Source: Fremontodendron californicum
Taxonomy: Eukaryota > Streptophyta > Magnoliopsida > Malvales > Malvaceae
Reading direction: 5' to 3'
Assembly: GCA_030761205.1 (NCBI GenBank)
Contig: JAULJL010000005.1
Coordinates: 6,659,501 to 6,723,500, forward strand
Length of the DNA stretch: 64,000 bases
A model generated the notes under the pieces. The model ran no database searches, was not told the origin of the DNA, and worked only from the letters and a program-made list of their open reading frames with translations. Both the position numbers and the translations under genes were made by a program. Below, one piece after another: positions 23,505 to 35,131 of the stretch (position 1 is the stretch's first letter; every line of letters begins with the position of its first letter).

Positions 23505-25038
23505 TATATTTATATATTATCAGTGTATAAATTTTATATACTGATAATAAATTACATGTAAAATTATTTATGAGTCGAATCATATTAGACTTGGATAATA
23601 AAAAAATTTGATCGTCCAAGGCCTGACCTAACCCTTTAATTTTTTTAAAAAAATATTTTACTATTTAAAATATATAAAAATATTATTTTCTATTAATTTT
23701 ATTAATTCAAACCGGCTCCGAACTATTTCAAGTTCTATCTAATTCATTAATGCGTAAATAAAAAAATTTATTTGTATTTATTTACTTATTAATAAAATGA
23801 TTAACAACACATTAAAAAATCTAAGTTTAAAGCTGCGGTTTTCATGTGACGATATGTTGCAACGTCATTAAAGCATCGTGGCACCATAAGAACCCTGCGC
23901 CAATCAACAAAGTGCCCTCCTACTTTTATTTTTGTTGGTAAAAAAATTAAATAAATTCACATATATTATTAGATTTAAGATCTTTTTATCTAATTATAAA
24001 TCTAATTTCTCTCATCTTTATATTCATATTTAAGATCTTTAAGTTGAAGTTTTATTAATTTCTGATTGTTATATTTGGTACAAAAACTAATAATTTTTTT
24101 AATTATTATTCTATTTTAAACCACCTAAACAACAAAATACTATTATGTTATCCGGATTCTTTATTTTTTTAAAAATATTTGTATCTGATATCTATGTCCG
24201 ACACATATTCGAATATTAGTATGAGTGTATGATCTTCCAAATATAAAAAAAAAAAAATTTAAATTATGTATACTCATATCGATACATATCCATATCTGAC
24301 ACTCACCCAAATCCGGATAAATACCGAATTAATTTTCCCGAAATTAAAGGATATTGGCTAAGGAAATTAGTGCATAATATGCATTGAAAACATCTAAAAC
24401 TTATAAGGTGAGAACAGTAAATTTTGAGGCAACAACCCAACAACTTGTGCGGCCTTAGTATATTTCTGAGAGTGTAATTTTTTAAGATTACTTTTTTAGC
24501 AGCAAATTTAGTGGCCCAAACATAAGTATTAATTGGTTTATAGAGAAGACAAGAGCAAAGTTGTGGGCAATTGAGTTTTCACCAGACTTCTGTGCAGATA
24601 TTTATGGGAAATTATTTGAGGTTTTTGAGAGTGACTTGATTTGTAGTACACAACAACGCGGAATTTAGTGGGAACTTAGATGGAATTACTGCATCAACTA
24701 CCCTAATATTTATTGACTCTTTAAAAATAATAATAATTAAATTATCTATATTTATCATATGGAACATATTTTGGTACTAAATTTAATATTCTACACAGGA
24801 CATGACCAACTCCCTTTATTTATTTGCTTGTCAGTAGAAAAAAAAAAAGTTGAATCGAACTTAATTTAGTTGGTTCATTAAATCATTTTTAAGAAATGAT
24901 ATTCAGCAGTTTTGATGTTTGATTCCTAATATCTGTAACTGTTTTATTTATTCCCAGACTGCGACTTTTTTGTAAAAAAAAAAAAAAAAACATCTTATAA
25001 ATATTATTGTTGATATCTTTTTTTCATTTTTACCCCTA
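23505..25038. other. Intergenic AT-rich DNA left of the copia element
   Basis: Apart from the MITE at 24143-24326, nothing recognised. AT-rich DNA ending in a T-rich stretch that served as the copia insertion site. Confidence 0.6.
24143..24326. mobile_element. Diverged MITE of the CTATGTTGCTCCGACTC family (copy A6)
   Basis: Left TTATGTTATCCGGATTC and right AATCCGGATAAATA are inverted, with GTCCGACACATATTCG internally. Same family as the CS26-intron copies, heavily diverged. Confidence 0.55.
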
Positions 25039-25043
25039 TTTTT

Positions 25044-25510
25044 TGTTAAATTGTCCAATACCAGCCCAAGGAAAAAATAAAAGCCTAACAATGTGTGGTT
25101 GTAGTTGTGTGGTTTAATGAGTGGTTGTAGTTGTGTGGTTTAATGTGTGGTTGTAGTTGTGTGATTTAAATGTGTGGTTGTAGTTGTGTGGTTTAATGTG
25201 TGGTTGTAGTTGTGTGATTTAAATGTGTGGTTGTTATTAAACAACAATGGGTGGTTGTAATTTATTTAGATTTTATATTTGTGTGGCTTGTGTTTGTCTT
25301 GGTATTGTATAAATACCCCCTCCCTTGCATTTGTAAATCATCAAGTAGTAAGCTTCAATAAGCAATAAAAGTTCTAAGTTTTCCTAAGGAGTTCTTCTCT
25401 AAAGAGTGTAGTCTAGAGTGAAGTGTGAGCATTTGTGAGTTTTCCTAAAATCTAAACTTTCTTCTTTGAGTGGTAAAATTAGAGTCATCTACTCTAAGTT
25501 TTTCTCAACA
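25044..25510 (+). repeat. 5' LTR of intact copia element
   Basis: 467 bp, TGTTAAATTGTCC to TTTCTCAACA. It contains TATAAATA at 25308-25315 and AATAAA at 25364-25369, a reasonable promoter and polyadenylation signal pair. The U3 part (about 25090-25235) is made of ~5 tandem repeats of a 26-27-bp TGTGTGGTTGTAGTTGTGTG unit, possibly enhancer repeats. Confidence 0.95.
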
Positions 25511-25512
25511 AT

Positions 25513-25524
25513 TGGTATCAGAGC
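25513..25524 (+). other. Primer-binding site (tRNA-Met type)
   Basis: TGGTATCAGAGC lies two bases after the 5' LTR and is complementary to the 3' end of plant initiator tRNA-Met, the usual copia primer. Confidence 0.9.
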
Positions 25525-25779
25525 AAGGTTGTGAGTTACTACCATAGTTACTATTCACACGTGTCACTATATACTTTTATAGTAATTGTTAACATATACG
25601 AGATTTATTCAAGTATATGGTATACGATACTATTCACGTATACGGTACTGTTCACGGTGAAATAGTTATTCAGGTACTATTTTTGGTTTGAGCGTTCTTG
25701 AGTCGTGAGGAGTTTGTACTCTATAAGTTTGTGTCTCAAAATCAAGCTTGTTCGGTATTGTTAGAGTCTTGCCGACACG

Positions 25780-28700
25780 ATGGGCGATCTTCAAGTTGTT
25801 GGAGGAATCAAGAAGCTCAATCACAAAAATTACAACACGTGGAAGACGTGTATGATGTCTTACCTACAAGGTCAAGACCTTTGGGAAGTCGTTGGTGGTA
25901 GTGAAGTTACGAAGCCCGAGCAAGAAGATGCTCAAGGAACCTTGCGCAAATGGAAGATTAAAGTGGGTAAAGCCATGTTTGCCCTTAAGACCACAGTTGA
26001 AGAAGAAATGTTGGAACACATACAAAAGCTAGAAACGCCAAAAGAAGCGTGGGATACTTTAGATGCACTCTTTTCGAGAAAGAATGACACAAGACTTCAA
26101 CTTCTTGAGAATGAATTGTTATCAGTTGCACAACGAGATATACCGATTGCTCAATACTTTCACAAGGTAAAAACGTTATGCCGTGAAATTTCTGATTTAG
26201 ATCCTACAGCTGCTATTGGAGATACCAGGGTAAAAAGAATAATTATCCATGGTTTGAGGCCCGAATATCGCAGCTTCATTGCCGCTATACAAGGATGGTC
26301 AACTCAACCATCACTTATAGAGTTTGAAAATTTGCTTGTTGGTCAAGAATCTATGGCCAAGCAAATGGGAGGGGTCTCGTTGAAAAGTGAAGAGGAAGCA
26401 CTCTACACCAACAAAAGCAAAGGCAAATTCAAACAGCACGTCGGTGGTGGATCTAAAAAGTATGGTGACAAGACAAAAAGTCATCAAGGAGAAGGGAGCT
26501 CTCGTCCAGGGGGAGCTTCAAAGAATCGTAGCAACAATAAAAGATTTGAAGGTAACTGTTACAACTGTGACAAGAAAGGTCACATGGCAAAAGATTGTTG
26601 GTTTAACAAAAGGCCCGCTGAGAGCAATGCTGCTACTTCTAGTACAAAGGAGAAAAGCGAAGATGATTGGGACGCTGAAGCATTTTTTGCTATGGAAGAG
26701 GAAGAGTTAGCTCTCACAGTAACAACGGCTGACCGAATTGACTATGAGAATGACTGGATTGTCGATTCAGGTTGCTCAAATCACATGACAGGCGATAAAC
26801 AGAAGTTGCAGAACCTGTCAGAATACAAGGAAAATCGCATTGTTGTGACAGCTGATAATTCAAGATTACCGATTACTCACATCGGTAAGACGGTAGTAGC
26901 ACCTCGATATAGTCATAATCAGGTACCACTACAAGATGTTTACCATGTCCAAGGCATGAAGAAAAATTTGCTTTCAGTGGCACAATTAACATCGTCAGGT
27001 CACCATATTCTGTTTGGTCCAAGGGATGTGAAGGTATATCGTGATCTCAAAATCTCAGGACAGCCGATGATGGAAGAACGACGTCTGGAGTCAGTCTACG
27101 TGATGTCAGCAGAGTCAGCATATGTAGACAAGACAAGAAGGAGCGATACAGCAGATTTATGGCACATGCGGTTAGGTCATGTTAGTTATTCCAAGCTAAG
27201 TATGATGATGAAGAAGTCGATGCTTAAGGGACTTCCTCAGCTTGACATAAGAACAGACACAGTTTGTGCAGGATGCCAATATGGTAAAGCACACCAATTG
27301 CCATACGAGGAGTCAAAGTTTAAAGCAAAAGAACCATTAGAGTTAGTTCACTCTGATGTATTTGGGCCCGTTAAGCAACCATCAATTAGTGGAATGCGGT
27401 ACATGGTGACGTTTATTGATGATTTCTCCAGGTATGTGTGGGTTTTCTTTATGAAAGAAAAGTCTGACACTTTCTCAAAGTTTAAAGAGTTCAAAGAGAT
27501 AGTTGAAGGAGAAGTGGGAAAGAAGATATGTTGCTTGCGCACAGACAATGGAGGAGAATATAGCTCAGGCGAATTCTCTCAATACCTACGAGAATACAAC
27601 ATACGTCATCAGTATACTTGTGTCAATACACCACAACAGAATGGTGTAGCAGAGAGAAAGAATCGGCATCTTGCAGAAATTTGTCGGAGTATGCTGCATG
27701 CAAAGAATGTACCCGGAAGATTTTGGGCCGAAGCTATGAGAACCGCAGCCCATGTGATCAACAAACTTCCTCAACCAAGGTTAGAGTTTGTTTCCCCCTT
27801 TGAGAAATTGTGGAAAATGAAACCTTCAGTCAGCTACTTTCGAGTATTTGGTTGTGTATGTTATGTATTTGTTCCTGATCATTTACGTAGCAAGTTTGAT
27901 AAGAAAGCAACTAGGTGTATCTTTGTGGGATACGACAACCAAAGGAAAGGATGGAAATGTTGTGATCCTACGAGTGGAAGATGTTACACTTCACGCAATG
28001 TGGTATTCGATGAAGCATCTTCTTGGTGGTCCTCAGAAAAGGAGGTGTTGTCAGATTCAAAAGAATTTGAAGACATGTTACAACAGAAAATGGGAGAGTA
28101 TATTGTCCAACTTCAATCAACTTCAGATGAAGTAGAAGACCTATGTGATGATAACGATGACGAGCAAGTGTTAGTCCAGAATCCTTGGCAAACTGGTGTG
28201 TATCAACCAGATGTTAGATCGAGTGAAGTGGAAGAACCATCTCCACAATCACAAATCCGAAGGACAACAAGAGCACGGAAGCCAAATCCCAAATATGCTA
28301 ATGCAGCCATAGTGGAAGAACCAATTGCAACAGAACCTGAGACGTTTGAAGAAGCATCACAGAGTTCTGAGTGGATTATGGCTATGAAAGAAGAGATCAC
28401 TGCGCTTGAGCAGAATCAGACTTGGGATCTAGTGCCAAAACCAAGAGATGTGAAACCCATATCCTGCAAGTGGGTTTACAAGATAAAACATCGTCCAGAT
28501 GGGTCGATTGAAAGGTACAAGGCACGGTTGGTGGCTCGTGGTTTCTCTCAGAAGTATGAGCTAGACTATGATGAAACGTTTAGTCCGGTGGCAAGACTTA
28601 CAACCGTACGAGTCCTACTTGCCCTTGCAGCCAACAAAGACTGGAACTTGTGGCAGATGGATGTGAAGAATGCATTCCTTCATGGAGAGCTAGATCGGGA

Positions 28701-29886
28701 AATCTACATGATTCAACCATTGGGATTTCAAAACCAAAATCATCCTGAGCATGTGTGTAAACTGCGAAAGGCACTTTACGGATTGAAACAAGCACCTAGA
28801 GCATGGTATGGTAAGATTGCTGAATTTTTAACTCATAGTGGTTATTCAGTGACACCTGCAGATTCCAGCTTGTTTGTCAAAGCTAATGGAGGAAAGCTAG
28901 CTATCGTATTGATATATGTGGATGATTTAATCATAACTGGTGATTATGAGGCAGAAATTCTTCAAACCAAGGAGAATTTATCAGTTCGTTTCCAAATGAA
29001 AGAACTTGGACAACTCAAGCACTTTCTTGGTCTAGAGGTTGATCACATACAAGAAGGAATATTTCTCTGTCAACAAAAATATTCTAAAGATTTGCTAAAA
29101 AGGTTTGGAATGCTCGAGAGCAAGCCAATTTCAACACCGATGGAACCAAATGGCAAGATGTGTGCACTTGAAGGCAAAGACTTAGAAGATGCAACTATGT
29201 ATCGACAATTGGTAGGTAGCCTGATCTACTTAACCTTGACTCGACCTGACATTTCTTATACAGTTGGTGTGATGAGTCGGTATATGCAAAATCCGAAGAA
29301 GCCTCATTTAGAAGCAGTTCGACGAATACTGAGATATGTGAAAAGTACAATAGATTATGGTCTTTTGTACAAGAAAGGTGAAGACTGTAAGTTAGTTGGT
29401 TATTGTGATGCTGACTATGCAGGAGATCATGACACCAGGAGATCAACAACTGGGTACATGTTTAAACTTGGTTCTGGAACAATTTCTTGGTGCAGTAAGA
29501 GACAACCAACGGTATCATTGTCAACTACTGAAGCTGAGTATCGAGCAGCAGCAATGGCAGCTCAAGAGTGTACGTGGCTGATACAACTAATGAGTGATCT
29601 ACATCAACCAGTAGATTATGCAGTTCCGTTGTATTGCGACAACCAGTCAGCAATTCGTTTGGCAGAAAATCCAGTCTTTCACGCAAGAACCAAACATATA
29701 GAAGTGCATTATCACTTTATCAGAGAAAAGGTTCTACAAGAAGAAATTGAGATGAAGCAGATCAAGACAGATGATCAAATGGCAGATTTATTCACAAAAG
29801 GTTTGAGTATCAACAAATTTGAAATGTTTCGTCGTCAACTCAACATGGTGCAAAGAGGAAGAGCTGGTATTGAGGGGGAGTGTTAA
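25780..29886 (+). CDS. Gag-pol polyprotein, Ty1/copia
   Basis: A 1368-residue uninterrupted frame. Gag (UBN2-type) fills residues ~1-250. A CCHC knuckle CYNCDKKGHMAKDC is at ~260. The aspartic protease motif VDSGCSNHM is at ~327. A pre-integrase HMRLGH segment is at ~460. The integrase core has HSDVFGP (~525), RTDNGGEY (~587) and NGVAERKNR (~621) supplying D, D and E. Reverse transcriptase has YVDDLI (~1046), and RNase H has CDADYAGD (~1209) and STTEAEY (~1248). All catalytic residues are present. The stop codon TAA is formed by the first bases of the 3' LTR (GAG-TGT-TAA), so the frame runs into the LTR. The start at 25780 gives a normal gag N-terminus and follows a 269-base leader. Confidence 0.97.
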   Translation: MGDLQVVGGIKKLNHKNYNTWKTCMMSYLQGQDLWEVVGGSEVTKPEQEDAQGTLRKWKIKVGKAMFALKTTVEEEMLEHIQKLETPKEAWDTLDALFSRKNDTRLQLLENELLSVAQRDIPIAQYFHKVKTLCREISDLDPTAAIGDTRVKRIIIHGLRPEYRSFIAAIQGWSTQPSLIEFENLLVGQESMAKQMGGVSLKSEEEALYTNKSKGKFKQHVGGGSKKYGDKTKSHQGEGSSRPGGASKNRSNNKRFEGNCYNCDKKGHMAKDCWFNKRPAESNAATSSTKEKSEDDWDAEAFFAMEEEELALTVTTADRIDYENDWIVDSGCSNHMTGDKQKLQNLSEYKENRIVVTADNSRLPITHIGKTVVAPRYSHNQVPLQDVYHVQGMKKNLLSVAQLTSSGHHILFGPRDVKVYRDLKISGQPMMEERRLESVYVMSAESAYVDKTRRSDTADLWHMRLGHVSYSKLSMMMKKSMLKGLPQLDIRTDTVCAGCQYGKAHQLPYEESKFKAKEPLELVHSDVFGPVKQPSISGMRYMVTFIDDFSRYVWVFFMKEKSDTFSKFKEFKEIVEGEVGKKICCLRTDNGGEYSSGEFSQYLREYNIRHQYTCVNTPQQNGVAERKNRHLAEICRSMLHAKNVPGRFWAEAMRTAAHVINKLPQPRLEFVSPFEKLWKMKPSVSYFRVFGCVCYVFVPDHLRSKFDKKATRCIFVGYDNQRKGWKCCDPTSGRCYTSRNVVFDEASSWWSSEKEVLSDSKEFEDMLQQKMGEYIVQLQSTSDEVEDLCDDNDDEQVLVQNPWQTGVYQPDVRSSEVEEPSPQSQIRRTTRARKPNPKYANAAIVEEPIATEPETFEEASQSSEWIMAMKEEITALEQNQTWDLVPKPRDVKPISCKWVYKIKHRPDGSIERYKARLVARGFSQKYELDYDETFSPVARLTTVRVLLALAANKDWNLWQMDVKNAFLHGELDREIYMIQPLGFQNQNHPEHVCKLRKALYGLKQAPRAWYGKIAEFLTHSGYSVTPADSSLFVKANGGKLAIVLIYVDDLIITGDYEAEILQTKENLSVRFQMKELGQLKHFLGLEVDHIQEGIFLCQQKYSKDLLKRFGMLESKPISTPMEPNGKMCALEGKDLEDATMYRQLVGSLIYLTLTRPDISYTVGVMSRYMQNPKKPHLEAVRRILRYVKSTIDYGLLYKKGEDCKLVGYCDADYAGDHDTRRSTTGYMFKLGSGTISWCSKRQPTVSLSTTEAEYRAAAMAAQECTWLIQLMSDLHQPVDYAVPLYCDNQSAIRLAENPVFHARTKHIEVHYHFIREKVLQEEIEMKQIKTDDQMADLFTKGLSINKFEMFRRQLNMVQRGRAGIEGEC
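29869..29880 (+). other. Polypurine tract
   Basis: TGAGGGGGAG directly abuts the 3' LTR and would prime plus-strand synthesis. It is also read as the last codons of pol. Confidence 0.8.
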
Positions 29887-30347
29887 ATTGTCCAATACCA
29901 GCCCAAGGAAAAAATAAAAGCCTAACAATGTGTGGTTGTAGTTGTGTGGTTTAATGAGTGGTTGTAGTTGTGTGGTTTAATTTGTGGTTGTAGTTGTGTG
30001 ATTTAAATGTGTGGTTGTAGTTGTGTGGTTTAATGTGTGGTTGTAGTTGTGTGATTTAAATGTGTGGTTGTTATTAAACAACAATGGGTGGTTGTAATTT
30101 ATTTAGATTTTATATTTGTGTGGCTTGTGTTTGTCTTGGTATTGTATAAATACCCCCTCCCTTGCATTTGTAAATCATCAAGTAGTAAGCTTCAATAAGC
30201 AATAAAAGTTCTAAGTTTTCCTAAGGAGTTCTTCTCTAAAGAGTGTAGTCTAGAGTGAAGTGTGAGCATTTGTGAGTTTTCCTAAAATCTAAACTTTCTT
30301 CTTTGAGTGGTAAAATTAGAGTCATCTACTCTAAGTTTTTCTCAACA
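29881..30347 (+). repeat. 3' LTR of intact copia element
   Basis: 467 bp, identical to the 5' LTR apart from T instead of G at 29982. It ends CTCAACA and is followed by the TTTTT target duplication. Confidence 0.95.
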
Positions 30348-30352
30348 TTTTT

Positions 30353-32909
30353 TCAGTTTGTTGATGTCAAAATTTCAAACATAGAGCCGAGAAACTGACA
30401 AGAAAGAAGATGATTAGAGAATTGATGGAAGTTTGTATTTCAGAAAAACACTATATCGACGATAAAGTCAGTATATATAGTATACGTGAGATAATAAAAA
30501 GATAAGGTGATAAAAGAAAATTATAATAAGAGTGAAAATAATGAAAAAACGCTTACGCGACTTGCCATAAATTATGAATATAACAAATACCAATGACAAA
30601 GTTATTTGCAAACAATCACTACGTTGATTTCATTAAAAGTTTTGAATTTTTAGCTTTGTGCTAATAATAACATATTAATTTTTCGGATTGAATCATAATT
30701 TAGCATGATAATTAACAATTTTTCATCTGATTAGGTTATCTTGTTATGCCCAATATCTATCGAGAAGGAAGGTTTAAAATCAAATCGAACCGCTATACAA
30801 GAAGGGTTCATTGGTCAAAAGAGGATAATAATCTAATCATTGTCAGCAATACATATTTTCAAATATATGATATAAAGTAAGGACACAAAACATTATATCA
30901 CATTTTGAAAATATTATTGCTTCTTTTGTTTTCAGTCTTCTTTTTCATTGTCTTCAAACATCTTATTGACTTAAGTATCGAAACGTATCAAAATCACAAT
31001 TTCAATGTCTCTTTGATTATGCTTTATAGGTTTTACTAACCCTCGATTTTTCGATCCCGTCTAGCTATCCATCTCTCACCCAAAAAGACATCAACAAATC
31101 GTATTGCCATTTGTTATCTCTTCTCATTCTCCTATATGAATTAATATATATATATATATATATATATTATATGATAACTCATATTTAACATGATAATTAA
31201 CAATAATATTAATGTATTCATTAATTTCTCCCCCGTTTTTGTATAGTTTATAAGATGATGAAAGGCAAAGGTATTTGGAATATTACATTATTTAACATAA
31301 ATCCTTTGTTTCTGACTAAAATAAGTAGATAAGATGAAGAGCTCAAGAATTTTATGTCCTGTGTCTGTGTGTATACTTTCTTTCAAGCCAAAGGCATATT
31401 TGCCTGTAGAATGAAATCCCCAGTACATACTTGCATAAAGTCGATTCGATCGTGATGCAAAAGATCTGGCGATTAGTGTATTTGTGTCGTGTTCATTTAT
31501 TTTCTTATGTTATAATCGTGCTTAAGGTATTTTATATTAATATAAAATTTGACTTGTTAATAATTAGTGTTATATAGATTTTGACACATTCGTATATTTA
31601 TATCGTATTCGTGTTTCTTTTTCGTATCATATTGTATTTTAATTATTTTTTACGTATCGTATAATCATATTGTGTTCAATATTACTAAGTTCATGCAATG
31701 CAGATAAGAAGTACTATAACAGATGAAGATCAGAAAAACCATTAATTAAACCTTTCAAATTGAAAATCACTGTAATATAACGATCAAATCCAAAAGGCTG
31801 AAAACCTTCTCTGATATTAAGAAAAGAATAATAAAGATTTTAACCTACTTGTAACTGTTGAGGGTAGGTTCATGCATGCATGAATTTTTTTTCCTCCTTT
31901 TTCTTAATTAATAACATAAATTTCCTGTTCAGGGACAAATAAAAGGCAAGGTCAAAGTTGTTAGCACATATGAGTTTAGTTAGATCCGATAATTTTGAAT
32001 ACGATATGATTAAATATAATTATACGATATAAATATAAAAAAATAATAATTAAACTGCAAAAGAAAACACGATACGACATAAAAAATAACACGAACACAA
32101 CACGAATATACGAATGTGTCAAAATTTTTATAATACGAATTATTAACGTATATATCAAATTTATATAAATATATAACTCTTTAAACACAATTATGACATA
32201 AAAAAATAACACGACACGAATATATGAATTATCAAATCTAAGTTTCACCATACTTATTGGCTTCAAATATTTATGCGTTACAATTTGATCTTTTTAATTT
32301 TATATATAATCGGGACAACCATGATTAAAAGTCTTCGATCGCATCCAATAATTAATTATACAGAATTTATTAGGAAATTTTAGATAATAGGACATTTTGT
32401 TTCTTTTGGGTAATTATTTTAGTTAGATCATGTACAAAGAAGCTAACCTATAACATTTATTGGTTGATCTGTTGGTATTTTTTACAATAAAATAAAATAA
32501 AACAATTTTTCTAACAATAAAAGAGGATTTGAAATATTTGATCAATCCTTCTAGAAAAAAAAAATGGAGAAATGATCCATTTATATTGAACAGAAATGAT
32601 CCATTTATATTGAACATATTTTGGTGCTTAATTAAACATAACACACATAATTTAATTTATAATATTTTTTATTGATATAATATTAATTAATCATGCTAAA
32701 AATTGGGTTTGCATTGAATTATATATATAATTTATACCAAAAATATAATTATTAATATATATATTTTTTAACATACGAAACAAGTGCATTGAACCGTTCA
32801 TCAAAGTAAAAAATATAACATTATAATTTTCTCACCCTCTTCTTTGTTTAGATCCTCCAATATTTTCTTTTTACACGACTGAGTACTGAAAATAAAAGTT
32901 TTTTGATTC
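30353..32909. other. Intergenic AT-rich DNA with degenerate repeats
   Basis: No gene recognised. There is an (AT)n run at about 31142-31170. Stretches at ~31450-31690 (plus) and ~31985-32240 (inverted) carry GTGTCGTGTTC-type sequence like the array at 20880-22190, probably old copies of the same repeat. A 22-bp direct repeat around ATGATCCATTTATATTGAAC lies at about 32573 and 32597. Confidence 0.5.
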
Positions 32910-32914
32910 ATTAC

Positions 32915-35126
32915 TGTCATAACGTGCCAAATACAAATTCAGCATGCTAGACACAAATTAATGGAGTCACCACTAATCATCTAATTTAGGTGTGATTAGT
33001 CACCTATACGAATCTATCCTATTAAAAGTAATCATAAGCTTGACTAAGGCATTTTAAAAAGAATAGGTTCTGGTCTACTTATCAGAACTAGGTTCAGGAG
33101 TACGGTTACGTGTGAGGAAGAATTAGCACCCTCACAACGCCTATCCAAGAGATAGTACCTAATTAGTCTTGTGATACTTAAAAAGTCTTACTTAAATGGT
33201 CTTATCTATCATATTTCATTTTAATTGTTAAAGTTAGAAATATCGGAAATCACTTTTTAGGTCTTCATTCCATTCATTCTGGAGAAATTACTAAAAAAAT
33301 GTTTCCTCACCTCGAGAGTATTCAAAAGAAACCATTCGTTCTACTGAAGAAGCCAAATTATTTCTCTTAAATTAATCTTCCAAAATTAACCCACATTTTA
33401 TTAATGTTTATTCGAAAAATAAATTCTGATTTTTAATATCGAAAATTATCTTTTAGAATATTCTTCCATTCGTTCTGGAGAATTTTTAAGAGAATTTTTT
33501 CTCACCTAGAAATTTCTTAAAAGTCAACCATTCGTGACTCTCTGGAATTTCATCATCGAAAAAAATCTTAATTTATCCTTCAATTTTAATTAAGCATTTA
33601 TTATGAAAAATCATCTTGAGAAAAAGAGATTAAAAATTAATTATTCTTAATTTTTTTTTTGATTTTTTGTTGGTATTGAAATTAATCTCTTAAAATATCC
33701 TTTCATTCATTCTGGAGAATTTTTAAGAAAAATCTCTCACCTAGAAATTTCTCAGAAATTAACCATTCGTAATTTTTTTGAATTTCATCATTGGAAAAAT
33801 CTCAATTTATTTATTTTAAAAATAACTATTCTTCAATTAAAATAATTAATCTAATCTAAAAAATAAATTAATAATTAACAATATTAAAAATATACAATAC
33901 TAAAATTTAAAATATATAGTATAAAGTATAAAATAATAATATAATAATAGTTTTCTTAAAAATAATAGTAGTTTTTTTTAGAAAAAAAAATTTAGGTGGT
34001 TAGTAAAATATTTAATAATAATAGTAATAATAATATACAAATAATATTATAATATAAAATAAAACCTGCAAAAAAAAAATAAAAAGAAACAATTAGTAAA
34101 TAGTAAATAGATAATAAAATAAAAACCAAATAAGACAAAAAACAAGTAAAAACAAAACAAGGAACACAAAACAAAAATAAAAAAGAAAGGGAGACAGCAG
34201 GGGGGTCAGCCCAGGCGCGGGCCGCGCGCGGGTCTGCCTGGCCCGACCCATTGCTGCCTCCTAAACAACCCAATTTTTTTTTGTGTCATTTGTTACCTGA
34301 TTTGTATAAAAAAAAAAAAAAAACTCTTTTCTCTGAAATTTCTCCAAGAACACCAAGAACAAGACGATGAACACCAAAGCCGAAACCCAGAAAATTCCAG
34401 ATTTCGGCTAGAACCGCCGTCGTCGCCGCACCGTCGCAGCACCGCCGCCGTCGATCGCCGATCACCGAACTCCAAAAATTCCCGAAAAATCACCAAAAAT
34501 TCCCGACAAATCACCAAAAATTCCTCTCGATCTCCTCTTTTCAAAAATCAAATTAGTTTTTTCCAAATCTCTCTAGATTTCCTAGATCTGAAATCGAAGT
34601 TCGAAATTTCACCTCTTCCGATCTACTCCGTTGACCGTCGAATGGCCACCAACTTCTAGTATATGCTTCCTCTAATTAAAACCCAACTTTTCTTTCTCAA
34701 GAATCTCTTCGAAACAAATTCTAACTCTCACTTTTGAATTTTCGAATTTTTTTCTCTCACAATTTTTTTTTTTTTATTTCGAAAAAATCCTATGATTTCT
34801 TTGCTTCTGACTCTCCTTGATTTCTGATGTCTTTCTCTGATGTGTTCTTGATTGTGGTGCTTGGGTTCTTTTTTATAGAGAAGGAATTTTAGTTTTACTA
34901 GAACTAGGAGTTTCAATTTAATCCCATTTTTTAAAGTCCTATTTCAATCCAAAAAGAGGTTTATTTCAACCCAAATTTGTGTTTTTTTTTTATTTTATTT
35001 TTCTTTTAATTTTCAAAATTATCTGATTTTTGTTTTATTTCCCTTTTTTCTAATTTTTTCTTTTTTTTCTAGTTTTCTTTTAATTAAAAAAAATAAATTA
35101 AACCCGGATAAAATCCGGTGTCTACA
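32915..35126. mobile_element. Solo LTR (2212 bp), perfect TSD ATTAC
   Basis: It starts TGTCATAACGTGCC and ends ATCCGGTGTCTACA (TG...CA). It is flanked by the 5-bp duplication ATTAC at 32910-32914 and 35127-35131. No coding region, primer site or partner LTR is present. Internally there are about three ~220-bp direct repeats, each with a CATTC(A/G)TTCTGGAGAA core (near 33270, 33470, 33705), a GC-rich patch at 34200-34260, and a Cys/Gly-codon-rich CCGCCGTCG patch near 34410. The GGAGTCACCAC and TTAGCACCCTC segments are common in large plant gypsy LTRs as I recall. Orientation is undecided. Confidence 0.85.
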
Positions 35127-35131
35127 ATTAC

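Larger units (their letters stand above)
25044..30347 (+). mobile_element. Intact Ty1/copia LTR retrotransposon (5304 bp)
   Basis: Two 467-bp LTRs (25044-25510 and 29881-30347) bound by TG...CA differ at one base (G at 25145, T at 29982). The element is flanked by a 5-bp duplication TTTTT (25039-25043, 30348-30352). A tRNA-Met-type primer site follows the 5' LTR, a purine tract precedes the 3' LTR, and one open gag-pol frame fills the interior. Integrase precedes reverse transcriptase, which defines Ty1/copia. Near-identical LTRs and an unbroken frame mean a very recent insertion that may still be able to move. Confidence 0.97.

Noticed and set aside
25513..25524. Possible tRNA gene near TGGTATCAGAGC motifs (25513, 38782, 62544)
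   Set aside because: These are primer-binding sites complementary to tRNA-Met; no cloverleaf could be built around them.
33992..34544. Minus-strand frames, one Leu/Phe/Tyr-rich and one Arg/Glu-rich
   Set aside because: They lie inside the solo LTR and follow its AT-rich and GC-rich patches. No start context or homology.
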